From Streptomyces sp. NBC_00568 (lineage in GTDB: Bacteria > Actinomycetota > Actinomycetes > Streptomycetales > Streptomycetaceae): DNA of 64,000 nt. Location of the stretch: NCBI RefSeq assembly GCF_026341855.1, contig NZ_JAPENW010000001.1:5633001-5697000 (forward strand). The letters run 5' to 3'. Of the stretch, positions 46,497-54,541 are shown in pieces; the stretch's first letter is position 1; each line of letters opens with the position of its first letter. The position numbers and the translations under genes are program-made. Below the pieces are notes generated by a model. It saw only the letters and a list, made by a program, of their open reading frames with translations, was not told the DNA's origin and made no database searches.

Positions 46497-47713
46497 TGCG
46501 AAGCAGTGGCAGCGGCAGTGGCAGGAACAGCGGGCGCGGTAACCCGCGGGGAACCGGCGGGGGCAGTGGCTCCCGTGGCAGCGGCAACCCGCGGGGCAGC
46601 GGCGGGGGCGGCGGCCCGCGTGGGGGCGGAGGCGGCGGCTCGCGCGGCAGCGGCGGGGGCGGCGGCTCGCGTGGCACCGGCGGGAGCGGCTCCCAGCCGA
46701 GGAGCGCGGCGGCAGGGCGCGACGATCAGCCGAAGCGTCCCAGCAAGCCCCGTCCCGAGGAGCGTCGCTACGACGTAGGACCCGGGGGCACGCACGAAGG
46801 CCCGAAGTCCGGTCGCGGAGCCTCGGCGCGCGGTGGTGCCAAGGGCGGCCCCAAGCAGGGTCAGCAGCGCACCGGCCGGACGGAGCCCTCGCGCTCCCGC
46901 GAGTACGAGACGCGGACCGAGGAGCGCAACCGGGACCGGTACGCGGGCAAGCCGGAGATCAAGCTGCCCAAGACCTTCCCGGGCGCCGAGCAGGAGGGCG
47001 AGCGCCTGCAGAAGATCCTCGCGCGAGCGGGCTACGGCTCCCGGCGCGCCTGCGAGGAGCTGGTCGAGCAGGCCAGGGTCGAGGTCAACGGCCAGATCGT
47101 CCTGGAGCAGGGTCTGCGCGTCGACACCGAGAAGGACGAGATCAAGGTCGACGGGCTGACCGTCGCGACGCAGTCGTACCAGTTCTTCTCGCTGAACAAG
47201 CCCGCCGGTGTCGTCTCCACCATGGAGGACAACGAGGGCCGTCAGTGCCTGGGCGACTACGTGACGAACCGCGAGACGCGGCTCTTCCACGTGGGGCGGC
47301 TCGACACCGAGACCGAGGGTGTCATCCTGCTCACCAACCACGGCGAGCTGGCGCACCGGCTGACGCACCCGAAGTACGGCGTGAAGAAGGTCTACCTCGC
47401 GCACATCGTCGGCCCGATCCCGCGCGACCTGGGCAAGCGGCTCAAGGACGGCATCCAGCTGGAGGACGGGTACGCCAAGGCGGACCACTTCCGCGTCGTC
47501 GAGCAGACCGGCAAGAACTACCTCGTCGAGGTGACCCTGCACGAGGGCCGCAAGCACATCGTGCGCCGCATGCTCGCCGAGGCCGGATTCCCGGTCGACA
47601 AGCTGGTGCGCGTCGCCTTCGGCCCGATCACCCTGGGCGACCAGAAGTCCGGCTGGCTGCGCCGCCTTTCGAACACCGAGGTCGGCATGCTGATGGCCGA
47701 GGTCGGCCTCTAG
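46496..47713 (+). CDS. RluB-type 23S rRNA pseudouridine synthase with Gly/Arg-rich N-terminus
   Basis: A 405-residue protein. Residues 1-165 are low complexity (Gly, Ser, Arg; repeated GSRGSGGGGG-like stretches, then a basic linker). An S4 domain follows (ERLQKILARAGYGSRRACEE), then the RsuA/RluB catalytic domain with the nucleophilic Asp in HVGRLDTETEGVILLT and the late motif GRKHIVRRMLAEAGF. Family members modify 23S U2605. The ATG at 46496 shares a base with the scpB stop; a TTG three bases earlier is possible. A 13-bp hairpin ends the operon. Confidence 0.94.
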   Translation: MRSSGSGSGRNSGRGNPRGTGGGSGSRGSGNPRGSGGGGGPRGGGGGGSRGSGGGGGSRGTGGSGSQPRSAAAGRDDQPKRPSKPRPEERRYDVGPGGTHEGPKSGRGASARGGAKGGPKQGQQRTGRTEPSRSREYETRTEERNRDRYAGKPEIKLPKTFPGAEQEGERLQKILARAGYGSRRACEELVEQARVEVNGQIVLEQGLRVDTEKDEIKVDGLTVATQSYQFFSLNKPAGVVSTMEDNEGRQCLGDYVTNRETRLFHVGRLDTETEGVILLTNHGELAHRLTHPKYGVKKVYLAHIVGPIPRDLGKRLKDGIQLEDGYAKADHFRVVEQTGKNYLVEVTLHEGRKHIVRRMLAEAGFPVDKLVRVAFGPITLGDQKSGWLRRLSNTEVGMLMAEVGL

Positions 47714-47764
47714 CCCCGGAGTCCCCGCGGCTCTCGCAGCCCCTGGACGCCCCACGCGTACGAC

Positions 47765-47795
47765 GGCCGGTCCCGGAACTTCTCCGGGGCCGGCC
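47765..47795 (+). terminator. Hairpin after the parA-scpAB-rluB operon
   Basis: A 13-bp stem (47765-47777 with 47783-47795, one T-G wobble), 5-nt loop, 51 nt after the stop. Confidence 0.75.
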
Positions 47796-47884
47796 GATTC
47801 GTTCTCGGCGTCCCGCCGGTCTGTACCCGTGAACGGACCACCGGTGCGCTCCGAGGCGCCCCGGTGCGAACGAAGGGAGCGGCG

Positions 47885-48853
47885 ATGACCGCGACGACGG
47901 ACCGCGACGAGTTCGTCCGGCTGACCGATCCGTACCGGCGGGAGCTGCTCGCCCACTGCTACCGCATGCTCGGCTCGGTCGACGACGCGGAGGACCTCGT
48001 CCAGGAGACGTATCTGCGGGCCTGGCGGTCCTACGAGAGGTACGAGGGCCGGGCGAGCCTGCGCACCTGGCTCTACCGGATCGCCACCAACACGTGCCTG
48101 ACGGCGCTGGAGGGGCGGGGGCGCCGTCCGCTGCCCACCGGGCTCGGCGGGCCGGGAGACGCGCCCGAGGAGCCTCTGCGGGCCCCGGCGACGGACATTC
48201 CCTGGCTCCAGCCGCTGCCCGACACGCTCGTCGACCCGGCGACGGTCGTCGCGGCGCGCGGAAGCCTGCGGCTCGCCCTGGTCGCCGCGCTGCAGAACCT
48301 GCCCGCGCGGCAGCGGGCCGTGCTCATCCTGCGGGACGTCCTGGCCTGGCGGGCGTCCGAGGTCGCCACCCTGCTGGACACCTCGACCGCGGCGGTCAAG
48401 AGCACTCTCCAGCGCGCGCGTGCCCGGCTCGACGAGGTCGCCCCGGAGGAGGACCTGGTGGTCGAGCCCGAAGGGACCGACGACCGTGAACTCCTCGACC
48501 GCTACATGAGTGCCTTCGAGAACGCCGACATGGAGTCGCTGCTGGGGCTGCTGCGGGACGGGGTCGAGCTGGAGATGCCGCCCCACCTGGAATGGTTCAG
48601 CGGCCGGAAGGACGTCCTGCGGTTCCTGCGGGTGCGGGTGCTCTCCGGACGCGAGGCCGGCTGGATCCGCATGGTGCCCGTGCGGGCCAACGGGCAGCCC
48701 GCGGTGGCGGCGTACGAGCGCGGGGTCGACGGAGTGCTCCGGGCGCACTCCGTGCAGGTGCTCACCGTCGAGGAGCGCGGTATCGCGCGGCTCACCGTCT
48801 TCCTGGATCCGGGGCTGTTCGCCGGCTTCGACCTGCCCCGGATCCTCCCGTGA
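47885..48853 (+). CDS. ECF sigma factor with SnoaL/NTF2-like C-terminal domain
   Basis: A 322-residue protein. Region 2 is HCYRMLGSVDDAEDLVQETY followed by LRAWRSYERYEG. Region 4 is LPARQRAVLILRDVLAWRAS and EVATLLDTSTAAVKSTLQRA. A C-terminal extension of about 115 residues (DRELLDRYMSAFENADMESL, GLLRDGVELEMPPHLEWFSG) has the SnoaL-like fold seen in SigG/SigJ-type ECF groups, which lack a classical anti-sigma factor and may sense ligands through this domain. The ATG follows AAGGGAG. The next gene overlaps by 4 nt. Confidence 0.93.
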   Translation: MTATTDRDEFVRLTDPYRRELLAHCYRMLGSVDDAEDLVQETYLRAWRSYERYEGRASLRTWLYRIATNTCLTALEGRGRRPLPTGLGGPGDAPEEPLRAPATDIPWLQPLPDTLVDPATVVAARGSLRLALVAALQNLPARQRAVLILRDVLAWRASEVATLLDTSTAAVKSTLQRARARLDEVAPEEDLVVEPEGTDDRELLDRYMSAFENADMESLLGLLRDGVELEMPPHLEWFSGRKDVLRFLRVRVLSGREAGWIRMVPVRANGQPAVAAYERGVDGVLRAHSVQVLTVEERGIARLTVFLDPGLFAGFDLPRILP

Positions 48854-49446
48854 ACCCGGGAGAGCTCCTGGAACGGTCGCTCGCGTACGCGCTGGGCAGC
48901 GTCGCCGAGGTGCCGCGGGAGGGCCTGGGGTGGCCGACGCCCTGTGCCGAGTGGGACCTGGGGGAGCTGCTCCGCCACCTCGACGACTCGGTGGACGCGC
49001 TGTACGAAGGCGTCGCGGACGGGCGGGTCGGGCTGTGTCCGGGCCCGCCCGCCGCCGATCCGGTGTGCGCCTTCCGCGAGCGGGCCCGTGCCCTCCTCGG
49101 TGCCTGGGCGGCCGTGTCCGCCGCCGCGCAGCCCTCCTCGGCCGTGGGGGACCGGTCCATGGACGCGGGGCTGCTGGCGGCCGTCGGCGCCCTGGAGATC
49201 GCGGTGCACGGCTGGGACGTCGCCCGTGCCTGCGGGCGGGCGCGGCCGATCCCGTCCGGGCTCGCCGTGGAGCTGCTGCCCGTCGCGCGCACCGTGGTCG
49301 TGGACGCCGACCGCGGTGTGCGCTTCGCCGACCCGGTCGGCGTACCGGTGCCGGCCCGGCCCGGCGACGTGCTCCTCGCGTTCCTGGGACGGCGCCCCGG
49401 CCGCGATTCCTTTTCGGCGCGGGCCCGGTCCGTCTTCCGTGAGTGA
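48850..49446 (+). CDS. DinB/MDMPI-like (TIGR03086-type) metal-binding protein
   Basis: A 198-residue protein of the mycothiol-dependent maleylpyruvate isomerase superfamily. Landmarks are WPTPCAEWDLGELLRHLDDS (first metal-ligand histidine) and LEIAVHGWDVARACGR (later His and Asp). Superfamily members are four-helix-bundle enzymes using mycothiol, the actinobacterial thiol, or of unknown activity. The GTGA overlap with the sigma-factor stop suggests it is coexpressed with its regulator. Confidence 0.85.
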   Translation: MNPGELLERSLAYALGSVAEVPREGLGWPTPCAEWDLGELLRHLDDSVDALYEGVADGRVGLCPGPPAADPVCAFRERARALLGAWAAVSAAAQPSSAVGDRSMDAGLLAAVGALEIAVHGWDVARACGRARPIPSGLAVELLPVARTVVVDADRGVRFADPVGVPVPARPGDVLLAFLGRRPGRDSFSARARSVFRE

Positions 49447-49466
49447 TCCTCACGGAAGGAACCGTC

Positions 49467-50945
49467 ATGACCGACACCACCGCACGCGCCCCCGTCCAGC
49501 AGCCGTCCGCCGTGCCCGCACGCCGTGTGTGGACCGTCGTCCTGGCCGGACTGGGGGCGCTGCTCTGTTCCCTCGACGTGGTCGTCGTGGCCACCGCGCT
49601 GCCCGCCCTGCGGGCCGACTTCGGGGCGAGCCTGTCCGACCTGGAGTGGACGATCAACGCGTACAACCTCGTCTTCGCCTGTCTCACCCTGACCGGTGCC
49701 GCGCTGGGCGACCGCTTCGGGCGGCGGCGGATGTACGTCGCCGGGCTCGCCGTGTTCACCCTGGCCTCGGCCCTCGCGGCGCTGGCCGCCGGGCCGGGCC
49801 AGCTGATCGCCGCGCGGGTGCTCCAGGGTGCCGGCGCCGCCGTCCTGCTGCCGCTCACCCTGACCCTGATCAGCGAGGCGTTCCCGGCCGAGAAGCGGGG
49901 CGTCGCCATCGGGGTCTGGGGCGGGGTGACCGGCCTCGGCGTCGCGGCCGGGCCGGTGCTCGGCGGCGCCGTCACCGAGGGCCTGTCCTGGCAGTGGATC
50001 TTCTGGCTGAACGTGCCGACCGGGCTGGTGATGCTGCCCCTGGCCGCACTGAAACTGCGCGAGAGCCACGGCCCGCGTCCGCAACTCGACGTCGTGGGGC
50101 TGCTGTTGGTCGCCGTCGGGCTGACCGGCCTCGCCTGGGCGCCGGTGCGGGCCCCGCAGGCGGGCTGGGGGAGCGCCGAAGTGCTGGGCGCACTGGCCGT
50201 CGGAGTCGTCTTCGTGGCGGCCTTCCTCGGCTGGGAGCGGTCGCGGGCGCGCTACCCGATGCTGCCCCTCGGGTACTTCCGAAGGCGTGCGTTCTCCACC
50301 GCCAACGGCGTCGCCTTTCTGACGTTCATGTCGCTGCTCGGCTCCCTCTTCATGATCACGCAGCTGTTCCAGCTCGGCCTCGGGAGTTCGCCGTTGCAGG
50401 CCGGCGTCCGCATCCTGGTGTGGACCGGCATGCCGCTGCTGGTGGCACCGATCGCGGGCGCCCTCGCCGACCGGTTCGGGAACCGGCCCTTCATGCTCGG
50501 GGGACTCGTGCTCCAGGCGGCCGGCCTCGGGCTGCTGGCGTGGCAGGTGCAGCCCGGCGTCGGCTACGGACGGCTGGTGCTGCCGCTGATCGTCGCGGGC
50601 GTCGGTATCTCGATGGTCTTCCCCACCGTCGCGAACGCCGTGACCTCGTCGGTGCCGCCCGCCGACGCGGGCGTCGCGGCCGGCGTCAACAACGCGCTGC
50701 GCGAGTTGGGCGGAGTCTTCGGAGTCGCCGTCGCCGCGGCCGTGTTCACGGGCTTCGGGGGCTACGGCTCGGCGGCGGACTTCGTCGACGGCTGCGGTCC
50801 GGCGCTGTGGGTCTCGGCGGGCGTCGCGGCCGTGGGGGCGCTCGTGGCCGCTCTCGCTCCGGCGCACGCTCGGGCACAGGGTCCGGACGCGCTCCGTGCC
50901 GAGGTCCGGCGTCCGGAGGTGTCGCGCGCCCGGGTCCAGGGCTGA
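49467..50945 (+). CDS. MFS transporter, DHA2 (EmrB/QacA) type
   Basis: About 492 residues with the 14-segment DHA2 layout: VVLAGLGALLCSLDVVVVAT, motif A-like GDRFGRRRMYVAGLAVF, motif C GVWGGVTGLGVAAGPVLGGA, and WQWIFWLNVPTGLV. It is a proton-coupled exporter of drugs or secondary metabolites. The ATG at 49467 has AAGGA upstream; a GTG 8 codons earlier is less likely. Gene order sigma factor, MDMPI-like, exporter suggests a stress or detoxification unit. Confidence 0.93.
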   Translation: MTDTTARAPVQQPSAVPARRVWTVVLAGLGALLCSLDVVVVATALPALRADFGASLSDLEWTINAYNLVFACLTLTGAALGDRFGRRRMYVAGLAVFTLASALAALAAGPGQLIAARVLQGAGAAVLLPLTLTLISEAFPAEKRGVAIGVWGGVTGLGVAAGPVLGGAVTEGLSWQWIFWLNVPTGLVMLPLAALKLRESHGPRPQLDVVGLLLVAVGLTGLAWAPVRAPQAGWGSAEVLGALAVGVVFVAAFLGWERSRARYPMLPLGYFRRRAFSTANGVAFLTFMSLLGSLFMITQLFQLGLGSSPLQAGVRILVWTGMPLLVAPIAGALADRFGNRPFMLGGLVLQAAGLGLLAWQVQPGVGYGRLVLPLIVAGVGISMVFPTVANAVTSSVPPADAGVAAGVNNALRELGGVFGVAVAAAVFTGFGGYGSAADFVDGCGPALWVSAGVAAVGALVAALAPAHARAQGPDALRAEVRRPEVSRARVQG

Positions 50946-51071
50946 TCCGGACGGTCTCCGCCCGTGGCGGAACACCTTCCGCCGCCCCCGCCGCACGCGC
51001 GGACAATTTTCTCGCGGCGGGTCCGAGAAACCGCAACTTCCCCGGTTGAGAACCTTGTTGGCGCCCTCCCG

Positions 51072-51119
51072 CCCCCTTTATAGTCGTACTGACCATAGTC
51101 AGGCTGACCATAAAGGGGG
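51072..51119. promoter_or_regulatory. 48-bp nested palindrome, candidate NrtR operator
   Basis: Outer arms CCCCCTTTATAGTC (51072-51085) and GACCATAAAGGGGG (51106-51119) pair with one mismatch. Inside lie CTGACCATAGTCAG and a second half-site GGCTGACCATA. The repeated TATAGTC/GACCATA half-sites resemble NrtR operators. The right arm also contains the ribosome-binding region of the nrtR-like gene. Confidence 0.75.
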
Positions 51120-51125
51120 TGGGGT

Positions 51126-51881
51126 GTGGCGACAGAAGAAGGCCGCGCGCCGGGCGGCACGGCGCCCGAGGGGTACGACAAGTACGCCTTCGAGCCCTTC
51201 GCCGTCACCGTCGACCTGGCCGTCCTGACCGTGCGCGCGGGCGTGCTGCAGGTGCTGCTCGTCGAACGGGGCCAGGAGCCCTACGCCGGCCGCTGGGCGC
51301 TGCCCGGCGGCTTCGTGCTGCCGCACGAGTCCGCGGAGGCGGCGGCCCGCCGCGAACTCGCCGAGGAGACCGGGCTGTCGGACACCTCGGGACTCCACCT
51401 GGAGCAGCTGCGCACCTACAGCGAACCCGACCGCGACCCCCGCATGCGGATCGTCTCCGTCGCGTTCGCCGCGCTGCTGCCGGACGCTCCCGAGCCGCGC
51501 GGCGGCGGCGACGCGGCGCAGGCCCAGTGGCTGCGGTTCAACGCGCTCGATCCGCTCGCCTTCGACCACGACCGGATCCTCGCCGACGCCCACGAACGCG
51601 TGGGCTCCAAGCTGGAGTACTCCTGTCTCGCCACCTCCTTCTGCTCGCCCGAGTTCACCCTCGGCGAGCTGCAGCAGGTCTACGAGACCGTGTGGGGCAC
51701 CGCGCTCGACCGGCCCAACTTCCGGCGCAAGGTCCTCGCCACGCCCGGATTCGTCGAACAGGTCCCCGGCGCCGCGCGCCTCACGGGCGGCCGCGGCAAG
51801 CCCGCCGCCGTCTACCGCGCGGGCGGCGCCAAAACCCTGCACCCACCCCTGCTGCGTCCCACCTCGGAAGGACGGCCCTGA
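51126..51881 (+). CDS. NrtR-like NUDIX-domain transcriptional regulator
   Basis: A 251-residue protein. The N-terminal Nudix domain (FEPFAVTVDLAVLTVRAGVL) has a complete Nudix box, GFVLPHESAEAAARRELAEE followed by TGL. The C-terminal winged helix is typical of NrtR (SPEFTLGELQQVYETVWGTA, then DRPNFRRKVLATPGFVE). NrtR repressors release DNA on binding ADP-ribose or related NAD products and control NAD metabolism genes. Because the box is intact, hydrolase activity may remain. The palindrome directly upstream is the likely autoregulatory site. The ADP-ribosylglycohydrolase gene overlaps by 1 nt. Confidence 0.9.
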   Translation: MATEEGRAPGGTAPEGYDKYAFEPFAVTVDLAVLTVRAGVLQVLLVERGQEPYAGRWALPGGFVLPHESAEAAARRELAEETGLSDTSGLHLEQLRTYSEPDRDPRMRIVSVAFAALLPDAPEPRGGGDAAQAQWLRFNALDPLAFDHDRILADAHERVGSKLEYSCLATSFCSPEFTLGELQQVYETVWGTALDRPNFRRKVLATPGFVEQVPGAARLTGGRGKPAAVYRAGGAKTLHPPLLRPTSEGRP

Positions 51882-52903
51882 TGACCACCACGACCCTCGC
51901 GAAGCGCGCCGCCACCGGTTCCCTCATAGGCCTGGCCCTCGGTGACGCGCTCGGATTCCCCACCGAGTTCAACTCCGTGCCCGCCATCCTCGACAAGTGC
52001 GGCCCCTGGCGGCGGATGGCGCTGCCCCGGCCCGCGATCGTCACCGACGACACCCAGATGACGCTGGCGCTGGCGCGGGGGCTGCGCACGGCGATGAACC
52101 GCGGTCTGCTCGGCCCGCTGCCGATGGAACGGCCGGTGCGACAGGAGTTCGTGGCCTGGTACCAGTCGCCCGAGAACAACCGTGCCCCCGGCCGGACGTG
52201 TCTCGTCGCCTGCAACCTCCTCAAGAACGAGAAGCGCCGCTGGCAGGAGGCCAGCCAGATCGGCTCCAAGGGCTGCGGCGCCAACATGCGCGTCGCGCCC
52301 GTCGGACTCGTCCGCGGGCTCAGTGACGAACAGCGCGCGGGCGCCGCGCAGTTCCAGGCCGCGCTGACCCACGGCCACCCCACCGCGCTCGCCGCCGCGG
52401 ACCTCACCGCGCACGCGATCTGGCTGCTCACCCAGGGCGTCGAACCGATGGGACTGGTCGGCCGGCTGCGCTCGTACGCGTACGAGAACCGGCACCGCTA
52501 CCACTCCCGCTGGCTCGGCGACCTCTGGTCCTTCAGCGAGGACGCCACACCGGAGCAGTACATCTCCCGCGGCTGGGACGAGTGCCTCGACGTCCTGGAC
52601 AACCTCCGGCACGCCGTGCGGACCGTCTCGCCCGAGACCGACCCCTGCATGGCCACCGGCGGGGGCTGGGTCGCCGAGGAGGCGCTCGCCACCGGCCTGC
52701 TGTGCTTCCTGCTGTTCGTCGACGAACCCGTCACCGCGCTGCGCCGGGCCGCCTGCACCTCGGGCGACTCCGACTCCATCGCCTGCCTGACCGGGGCGTT
52801 CGCGGGCGCCTACCACGGCTCGGAGGCCTGGCCGACGTCCTGGGCCGACCGCATCGAGTACCAGGGCGACCTCATGGCGCTGGGGGCCCTCTGGGACGCT
52901 TGA
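51881..52903 (+). CDS. ADP-ribosylglycohydrolase family protein
   Basis: A 340-residue protein of the DraG/ARH fold: ATGSLIGLALGDALGFPTEF, the metal-binding IVTDDTQMTLALARGL, and the late metal site TSGDSDSIACLTGAFAGAYH. These two acidic clusters bind the two metal ions that remove ADP-ribose from modified proteins or nucleic acids. The start codon shares a base with the nrtR-like stop (TGATG). A nucleotidyltransferase gene follows after 3 nt. Confidence 0.95.
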   Translation: MTTTTLAKRAATGSLIGLALGDALGFPTEFNSVPAILDKCGPWRRMALPRPAIVTDDTQMTLALARGLRTAMNRGLLGPLPMERPVRQEFVAWYQSPENNRAPGRTCLVACNLLKNEKRRWQEASQIGSKGCGANMRVAPVGLVRGLSDEQRAGAAQFQAALTHGHPTALAAADLTAHAIWLLTQGVEPMGLVGRLRSYAYENRHRYHSRWLGDLWSFSEDATPEQYISRGWDECLDVLDNLRHAVRTVSPETDPCMATGGGWVAEEALATGLLCFLLFVDEPVTALRRAACTSGDSDSIACLTGAFAGAYHGSEAWPTSWADRIEYQGDLMALGALWDA

Positions 52904-52906
52904 GGG

Positions 52907-53722
52907 ATGACAGACGTCCTCGGTTTCGGCACCGACCTCGCGAGCGTGGTGGGCGAACAGCCCGACCCCGTGCTCTTCGCCACCGTCTCCGGGGCGCACC
53001 TGTACGGCTTCCCCTCGCGCGACTCCGACGTCGACCTGCGCGGTGTCCATCTGCTGCCGACGGCGGACCTGGTCGGGCTGCGCGAGCCGGAGGAGACCCG
53101 GTCGCGCATGTGGTTCCGGGACGGCGTCGAGATGGACCTGGTCACCCACGACCTGCGCAAGTTCGTCCGGCTGATGCTGCGGCGCAACGGCTATGTGCTG
53201 GAGCAGCTGCTCTCGCCGCTCGTCGTGCGCACCGGCGACGAACACCGTGAGCTGATCTCGCTCGTCCCCGGGGTCCTCACCCGCCATCACGCCCACCACT
53301 ACCGGGGGTTCGCGACCACGCAGTGGCGGCTCTTCGAGAAGACCGGCGAACTCAAGCCGCTGCTCTACACCTTCCGTGTGCTGCTCACCGGCATCCACCT
53401 CATGCGCAGCGGCGAGGTTCAGGCGGACCTGCCGACGCTGGCCGGGCAGGTCGCGTCTCCCGCGTATCTGCCGGACCTGATCGCCGCGAAGGCGGAACGG
53501 GAGCACGGGGCCGCGGACGTCCTCCGCACACGCGTGGAGGAGGACGTGGAGCGGCTGCACGCGCTCCTCGACGAGGCGCAGGACGCCTCAGCGCTGCCGG
53601 ACGCCCCCTCCGCGCACGACGCTCTGCACGCCTTCGTCGTCAGGGTCCGCCTGGACGGCGTCCGGGGAGGCCCGGAGGGCACCCGGGGGCCGGAGGACAC
53701 CGTCGGCGCCCTGGAGCGCTGA
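52907..53722 (+). CDS. RlaP/YcgL-type nucleotidyltransferase, copy 1
   Basis: A 271-residue protein. The polymerase-beta-type active site is VSGAHLYGFPSRDSDVDLRG (Gly-Ser-like loop and DxD). Helical sections follow, FVRLMLRRNGYVLEQLLSPL and HYRGFATTQWRLFEKTGELK. This matches the family named for RNA-ligase-associated proteins, thought to act in RNA repair. The gene belongs to the nrtR-ARH operon. Its last 135 bp overlap the oppositely transcribed paralogue, so the Gly/Glu-rich C-terminus may be poorly constrained. Confidence 0.85.
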   Translation: MTDVLGFGTDLASVVGEQPDPVLFATVSGAHLYGFPSRDSDVDLRGVHLLPTADLVGLREPEETRSRMWFRDGVEMDLVTHDLRKFVRLMLRRNGYVLEQLLSPLVVRTGDEHRELISLVPGVLTRHHAHHYRGFATTQWRLFEKTGELKPLLYTFRVLLTGIHLMRSGEVQADLPTLAGQVASPAYLPDLIAAKAEREHGAADVLRTRVEEDVERLHALLDEAQDASALPDAPSAHDALHAFVVRVRLDGVRGGPEGTRGPEDTVGALER

Positions 53723-54520
53723 GGCGCGGCGCACCCGGAAGAGGAAGTCCTCCACGAGCGCGTGGTCCGGCTCGGGCGCGAGCGGACTGTGGTCGGCCGC
53801 CTCGTCGGCCTCCGCCGCCAGACGGGACATCCAGCTCTCGACCTCGCTCCAGGGCACCTCGCCCCGCTTCACCGCGAGCAGCGGTTCGCGCTGCTCCGAG
53901 ACGTCGATCGTCAGGGTCCCCGTGCGCAGCAGGTCGCGGGAGCTCATCAGAAGCCGCAGCAGATGCATGGCGTGCTTCCAGCGCGGGGCGCCGTACGTGC
54001 GGACGTCCGCGTCCAGCTTCTTGTGCTGGCCCAGGGCATAGCGGGCGAACGTCTCGTGCGCCCGGCGGGAGAGGAACGCCTGCCGGAGTGCCAGGAGTTC
54101 GCGCCCGGTGTCGTCCACGTACTCGACGAGGGGGGAGTGCAGGCACTCCAGGATGTTCGGGTTGGCGCGCAGCGCGAGCGCGCAGAACCGCTCCAGCTCC
54201 CAGCTGAACTGCTCCTCCGCCGGGCCCTCGACATGCGTCGGCGGCTTCTCGAAGCGCCAGAAGAGCGGGCTCGGGGCGAGGAAGACGCCCCGGCGGTCCG
54301 TGTCACTGCCGTCCGTGGCCAGCCCGAAGGCCCGTGACCCCATCACACAGGAGTAGACCGTGTGGTCCCGTACCAGCGAGACCGCCGACACGGGAGGCGC
54401 GGGAGGCGCGGGGGACATGGGCGGCACCGCCGACGGCACGGCCGGCCCATGCGGCTCCGCCGCCGCCGGGGATGCGGTCGACGCCGGGGGCGTCTGGGGT
54501 ACGAGGGGCTCGGAACGCAT
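53588..54520 (-). CDS. RlaP/YcgL-type nucleotidyltransferase, copy 2
   Basis: A 310-residue paralogue of the preceding gene on the other strand. After a Pro/Ala-rich extension of about 45 residues comes YSCVMGSRAFGLATDGSDTD, with MGSRAFG and SDTD giving an intact GS...DxD active site, then CALALRANPNILECLHSPLV and KHAMHLLRLLMSSRDLLRTG. Its 3' end runs 135 bp into copy 1. The start at 54520 is the longest option; ATG at 54418 would remove part of the extension. Confidence 0.85.
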   Translation of the reverse strand: MRSEPLVPQTPPASTASPAAAEPHGPAVPSAVPPMSPAPPAPPVSAVSLVRDHTVYSCVMGSRAFGLATDGSDTDRRGVFLAPSPLFWRFEKPPTHVEGPAEEQFSWELERFCALALRANPNILECLHSPLVEYVDDTGRELLALRQAFLSRRAHETFARYALGQHKKLDADVRTYGAPRWKHAMHLLRLLMSSRDLLRTGTLTIDVSEQREPLLAVKRGEVPWSEVESWMSRLAAEADEAADHSPLAPEPDHALVEDFLFRVRRASALQGADGVLRPPGALRASPDAVQADPDDEGVQSVVRGGGVRQR

Positions 54521-54541
54521 GCCCGGAGCGTACGGGCCCTC

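Noticed and set aside
46328..49975. 1215-codon minus-strand open frame
   Set aside because: It runs antisense through three recognisable genes and has no domain-like sequence; stop-free antisense frames are usual at this GC content.
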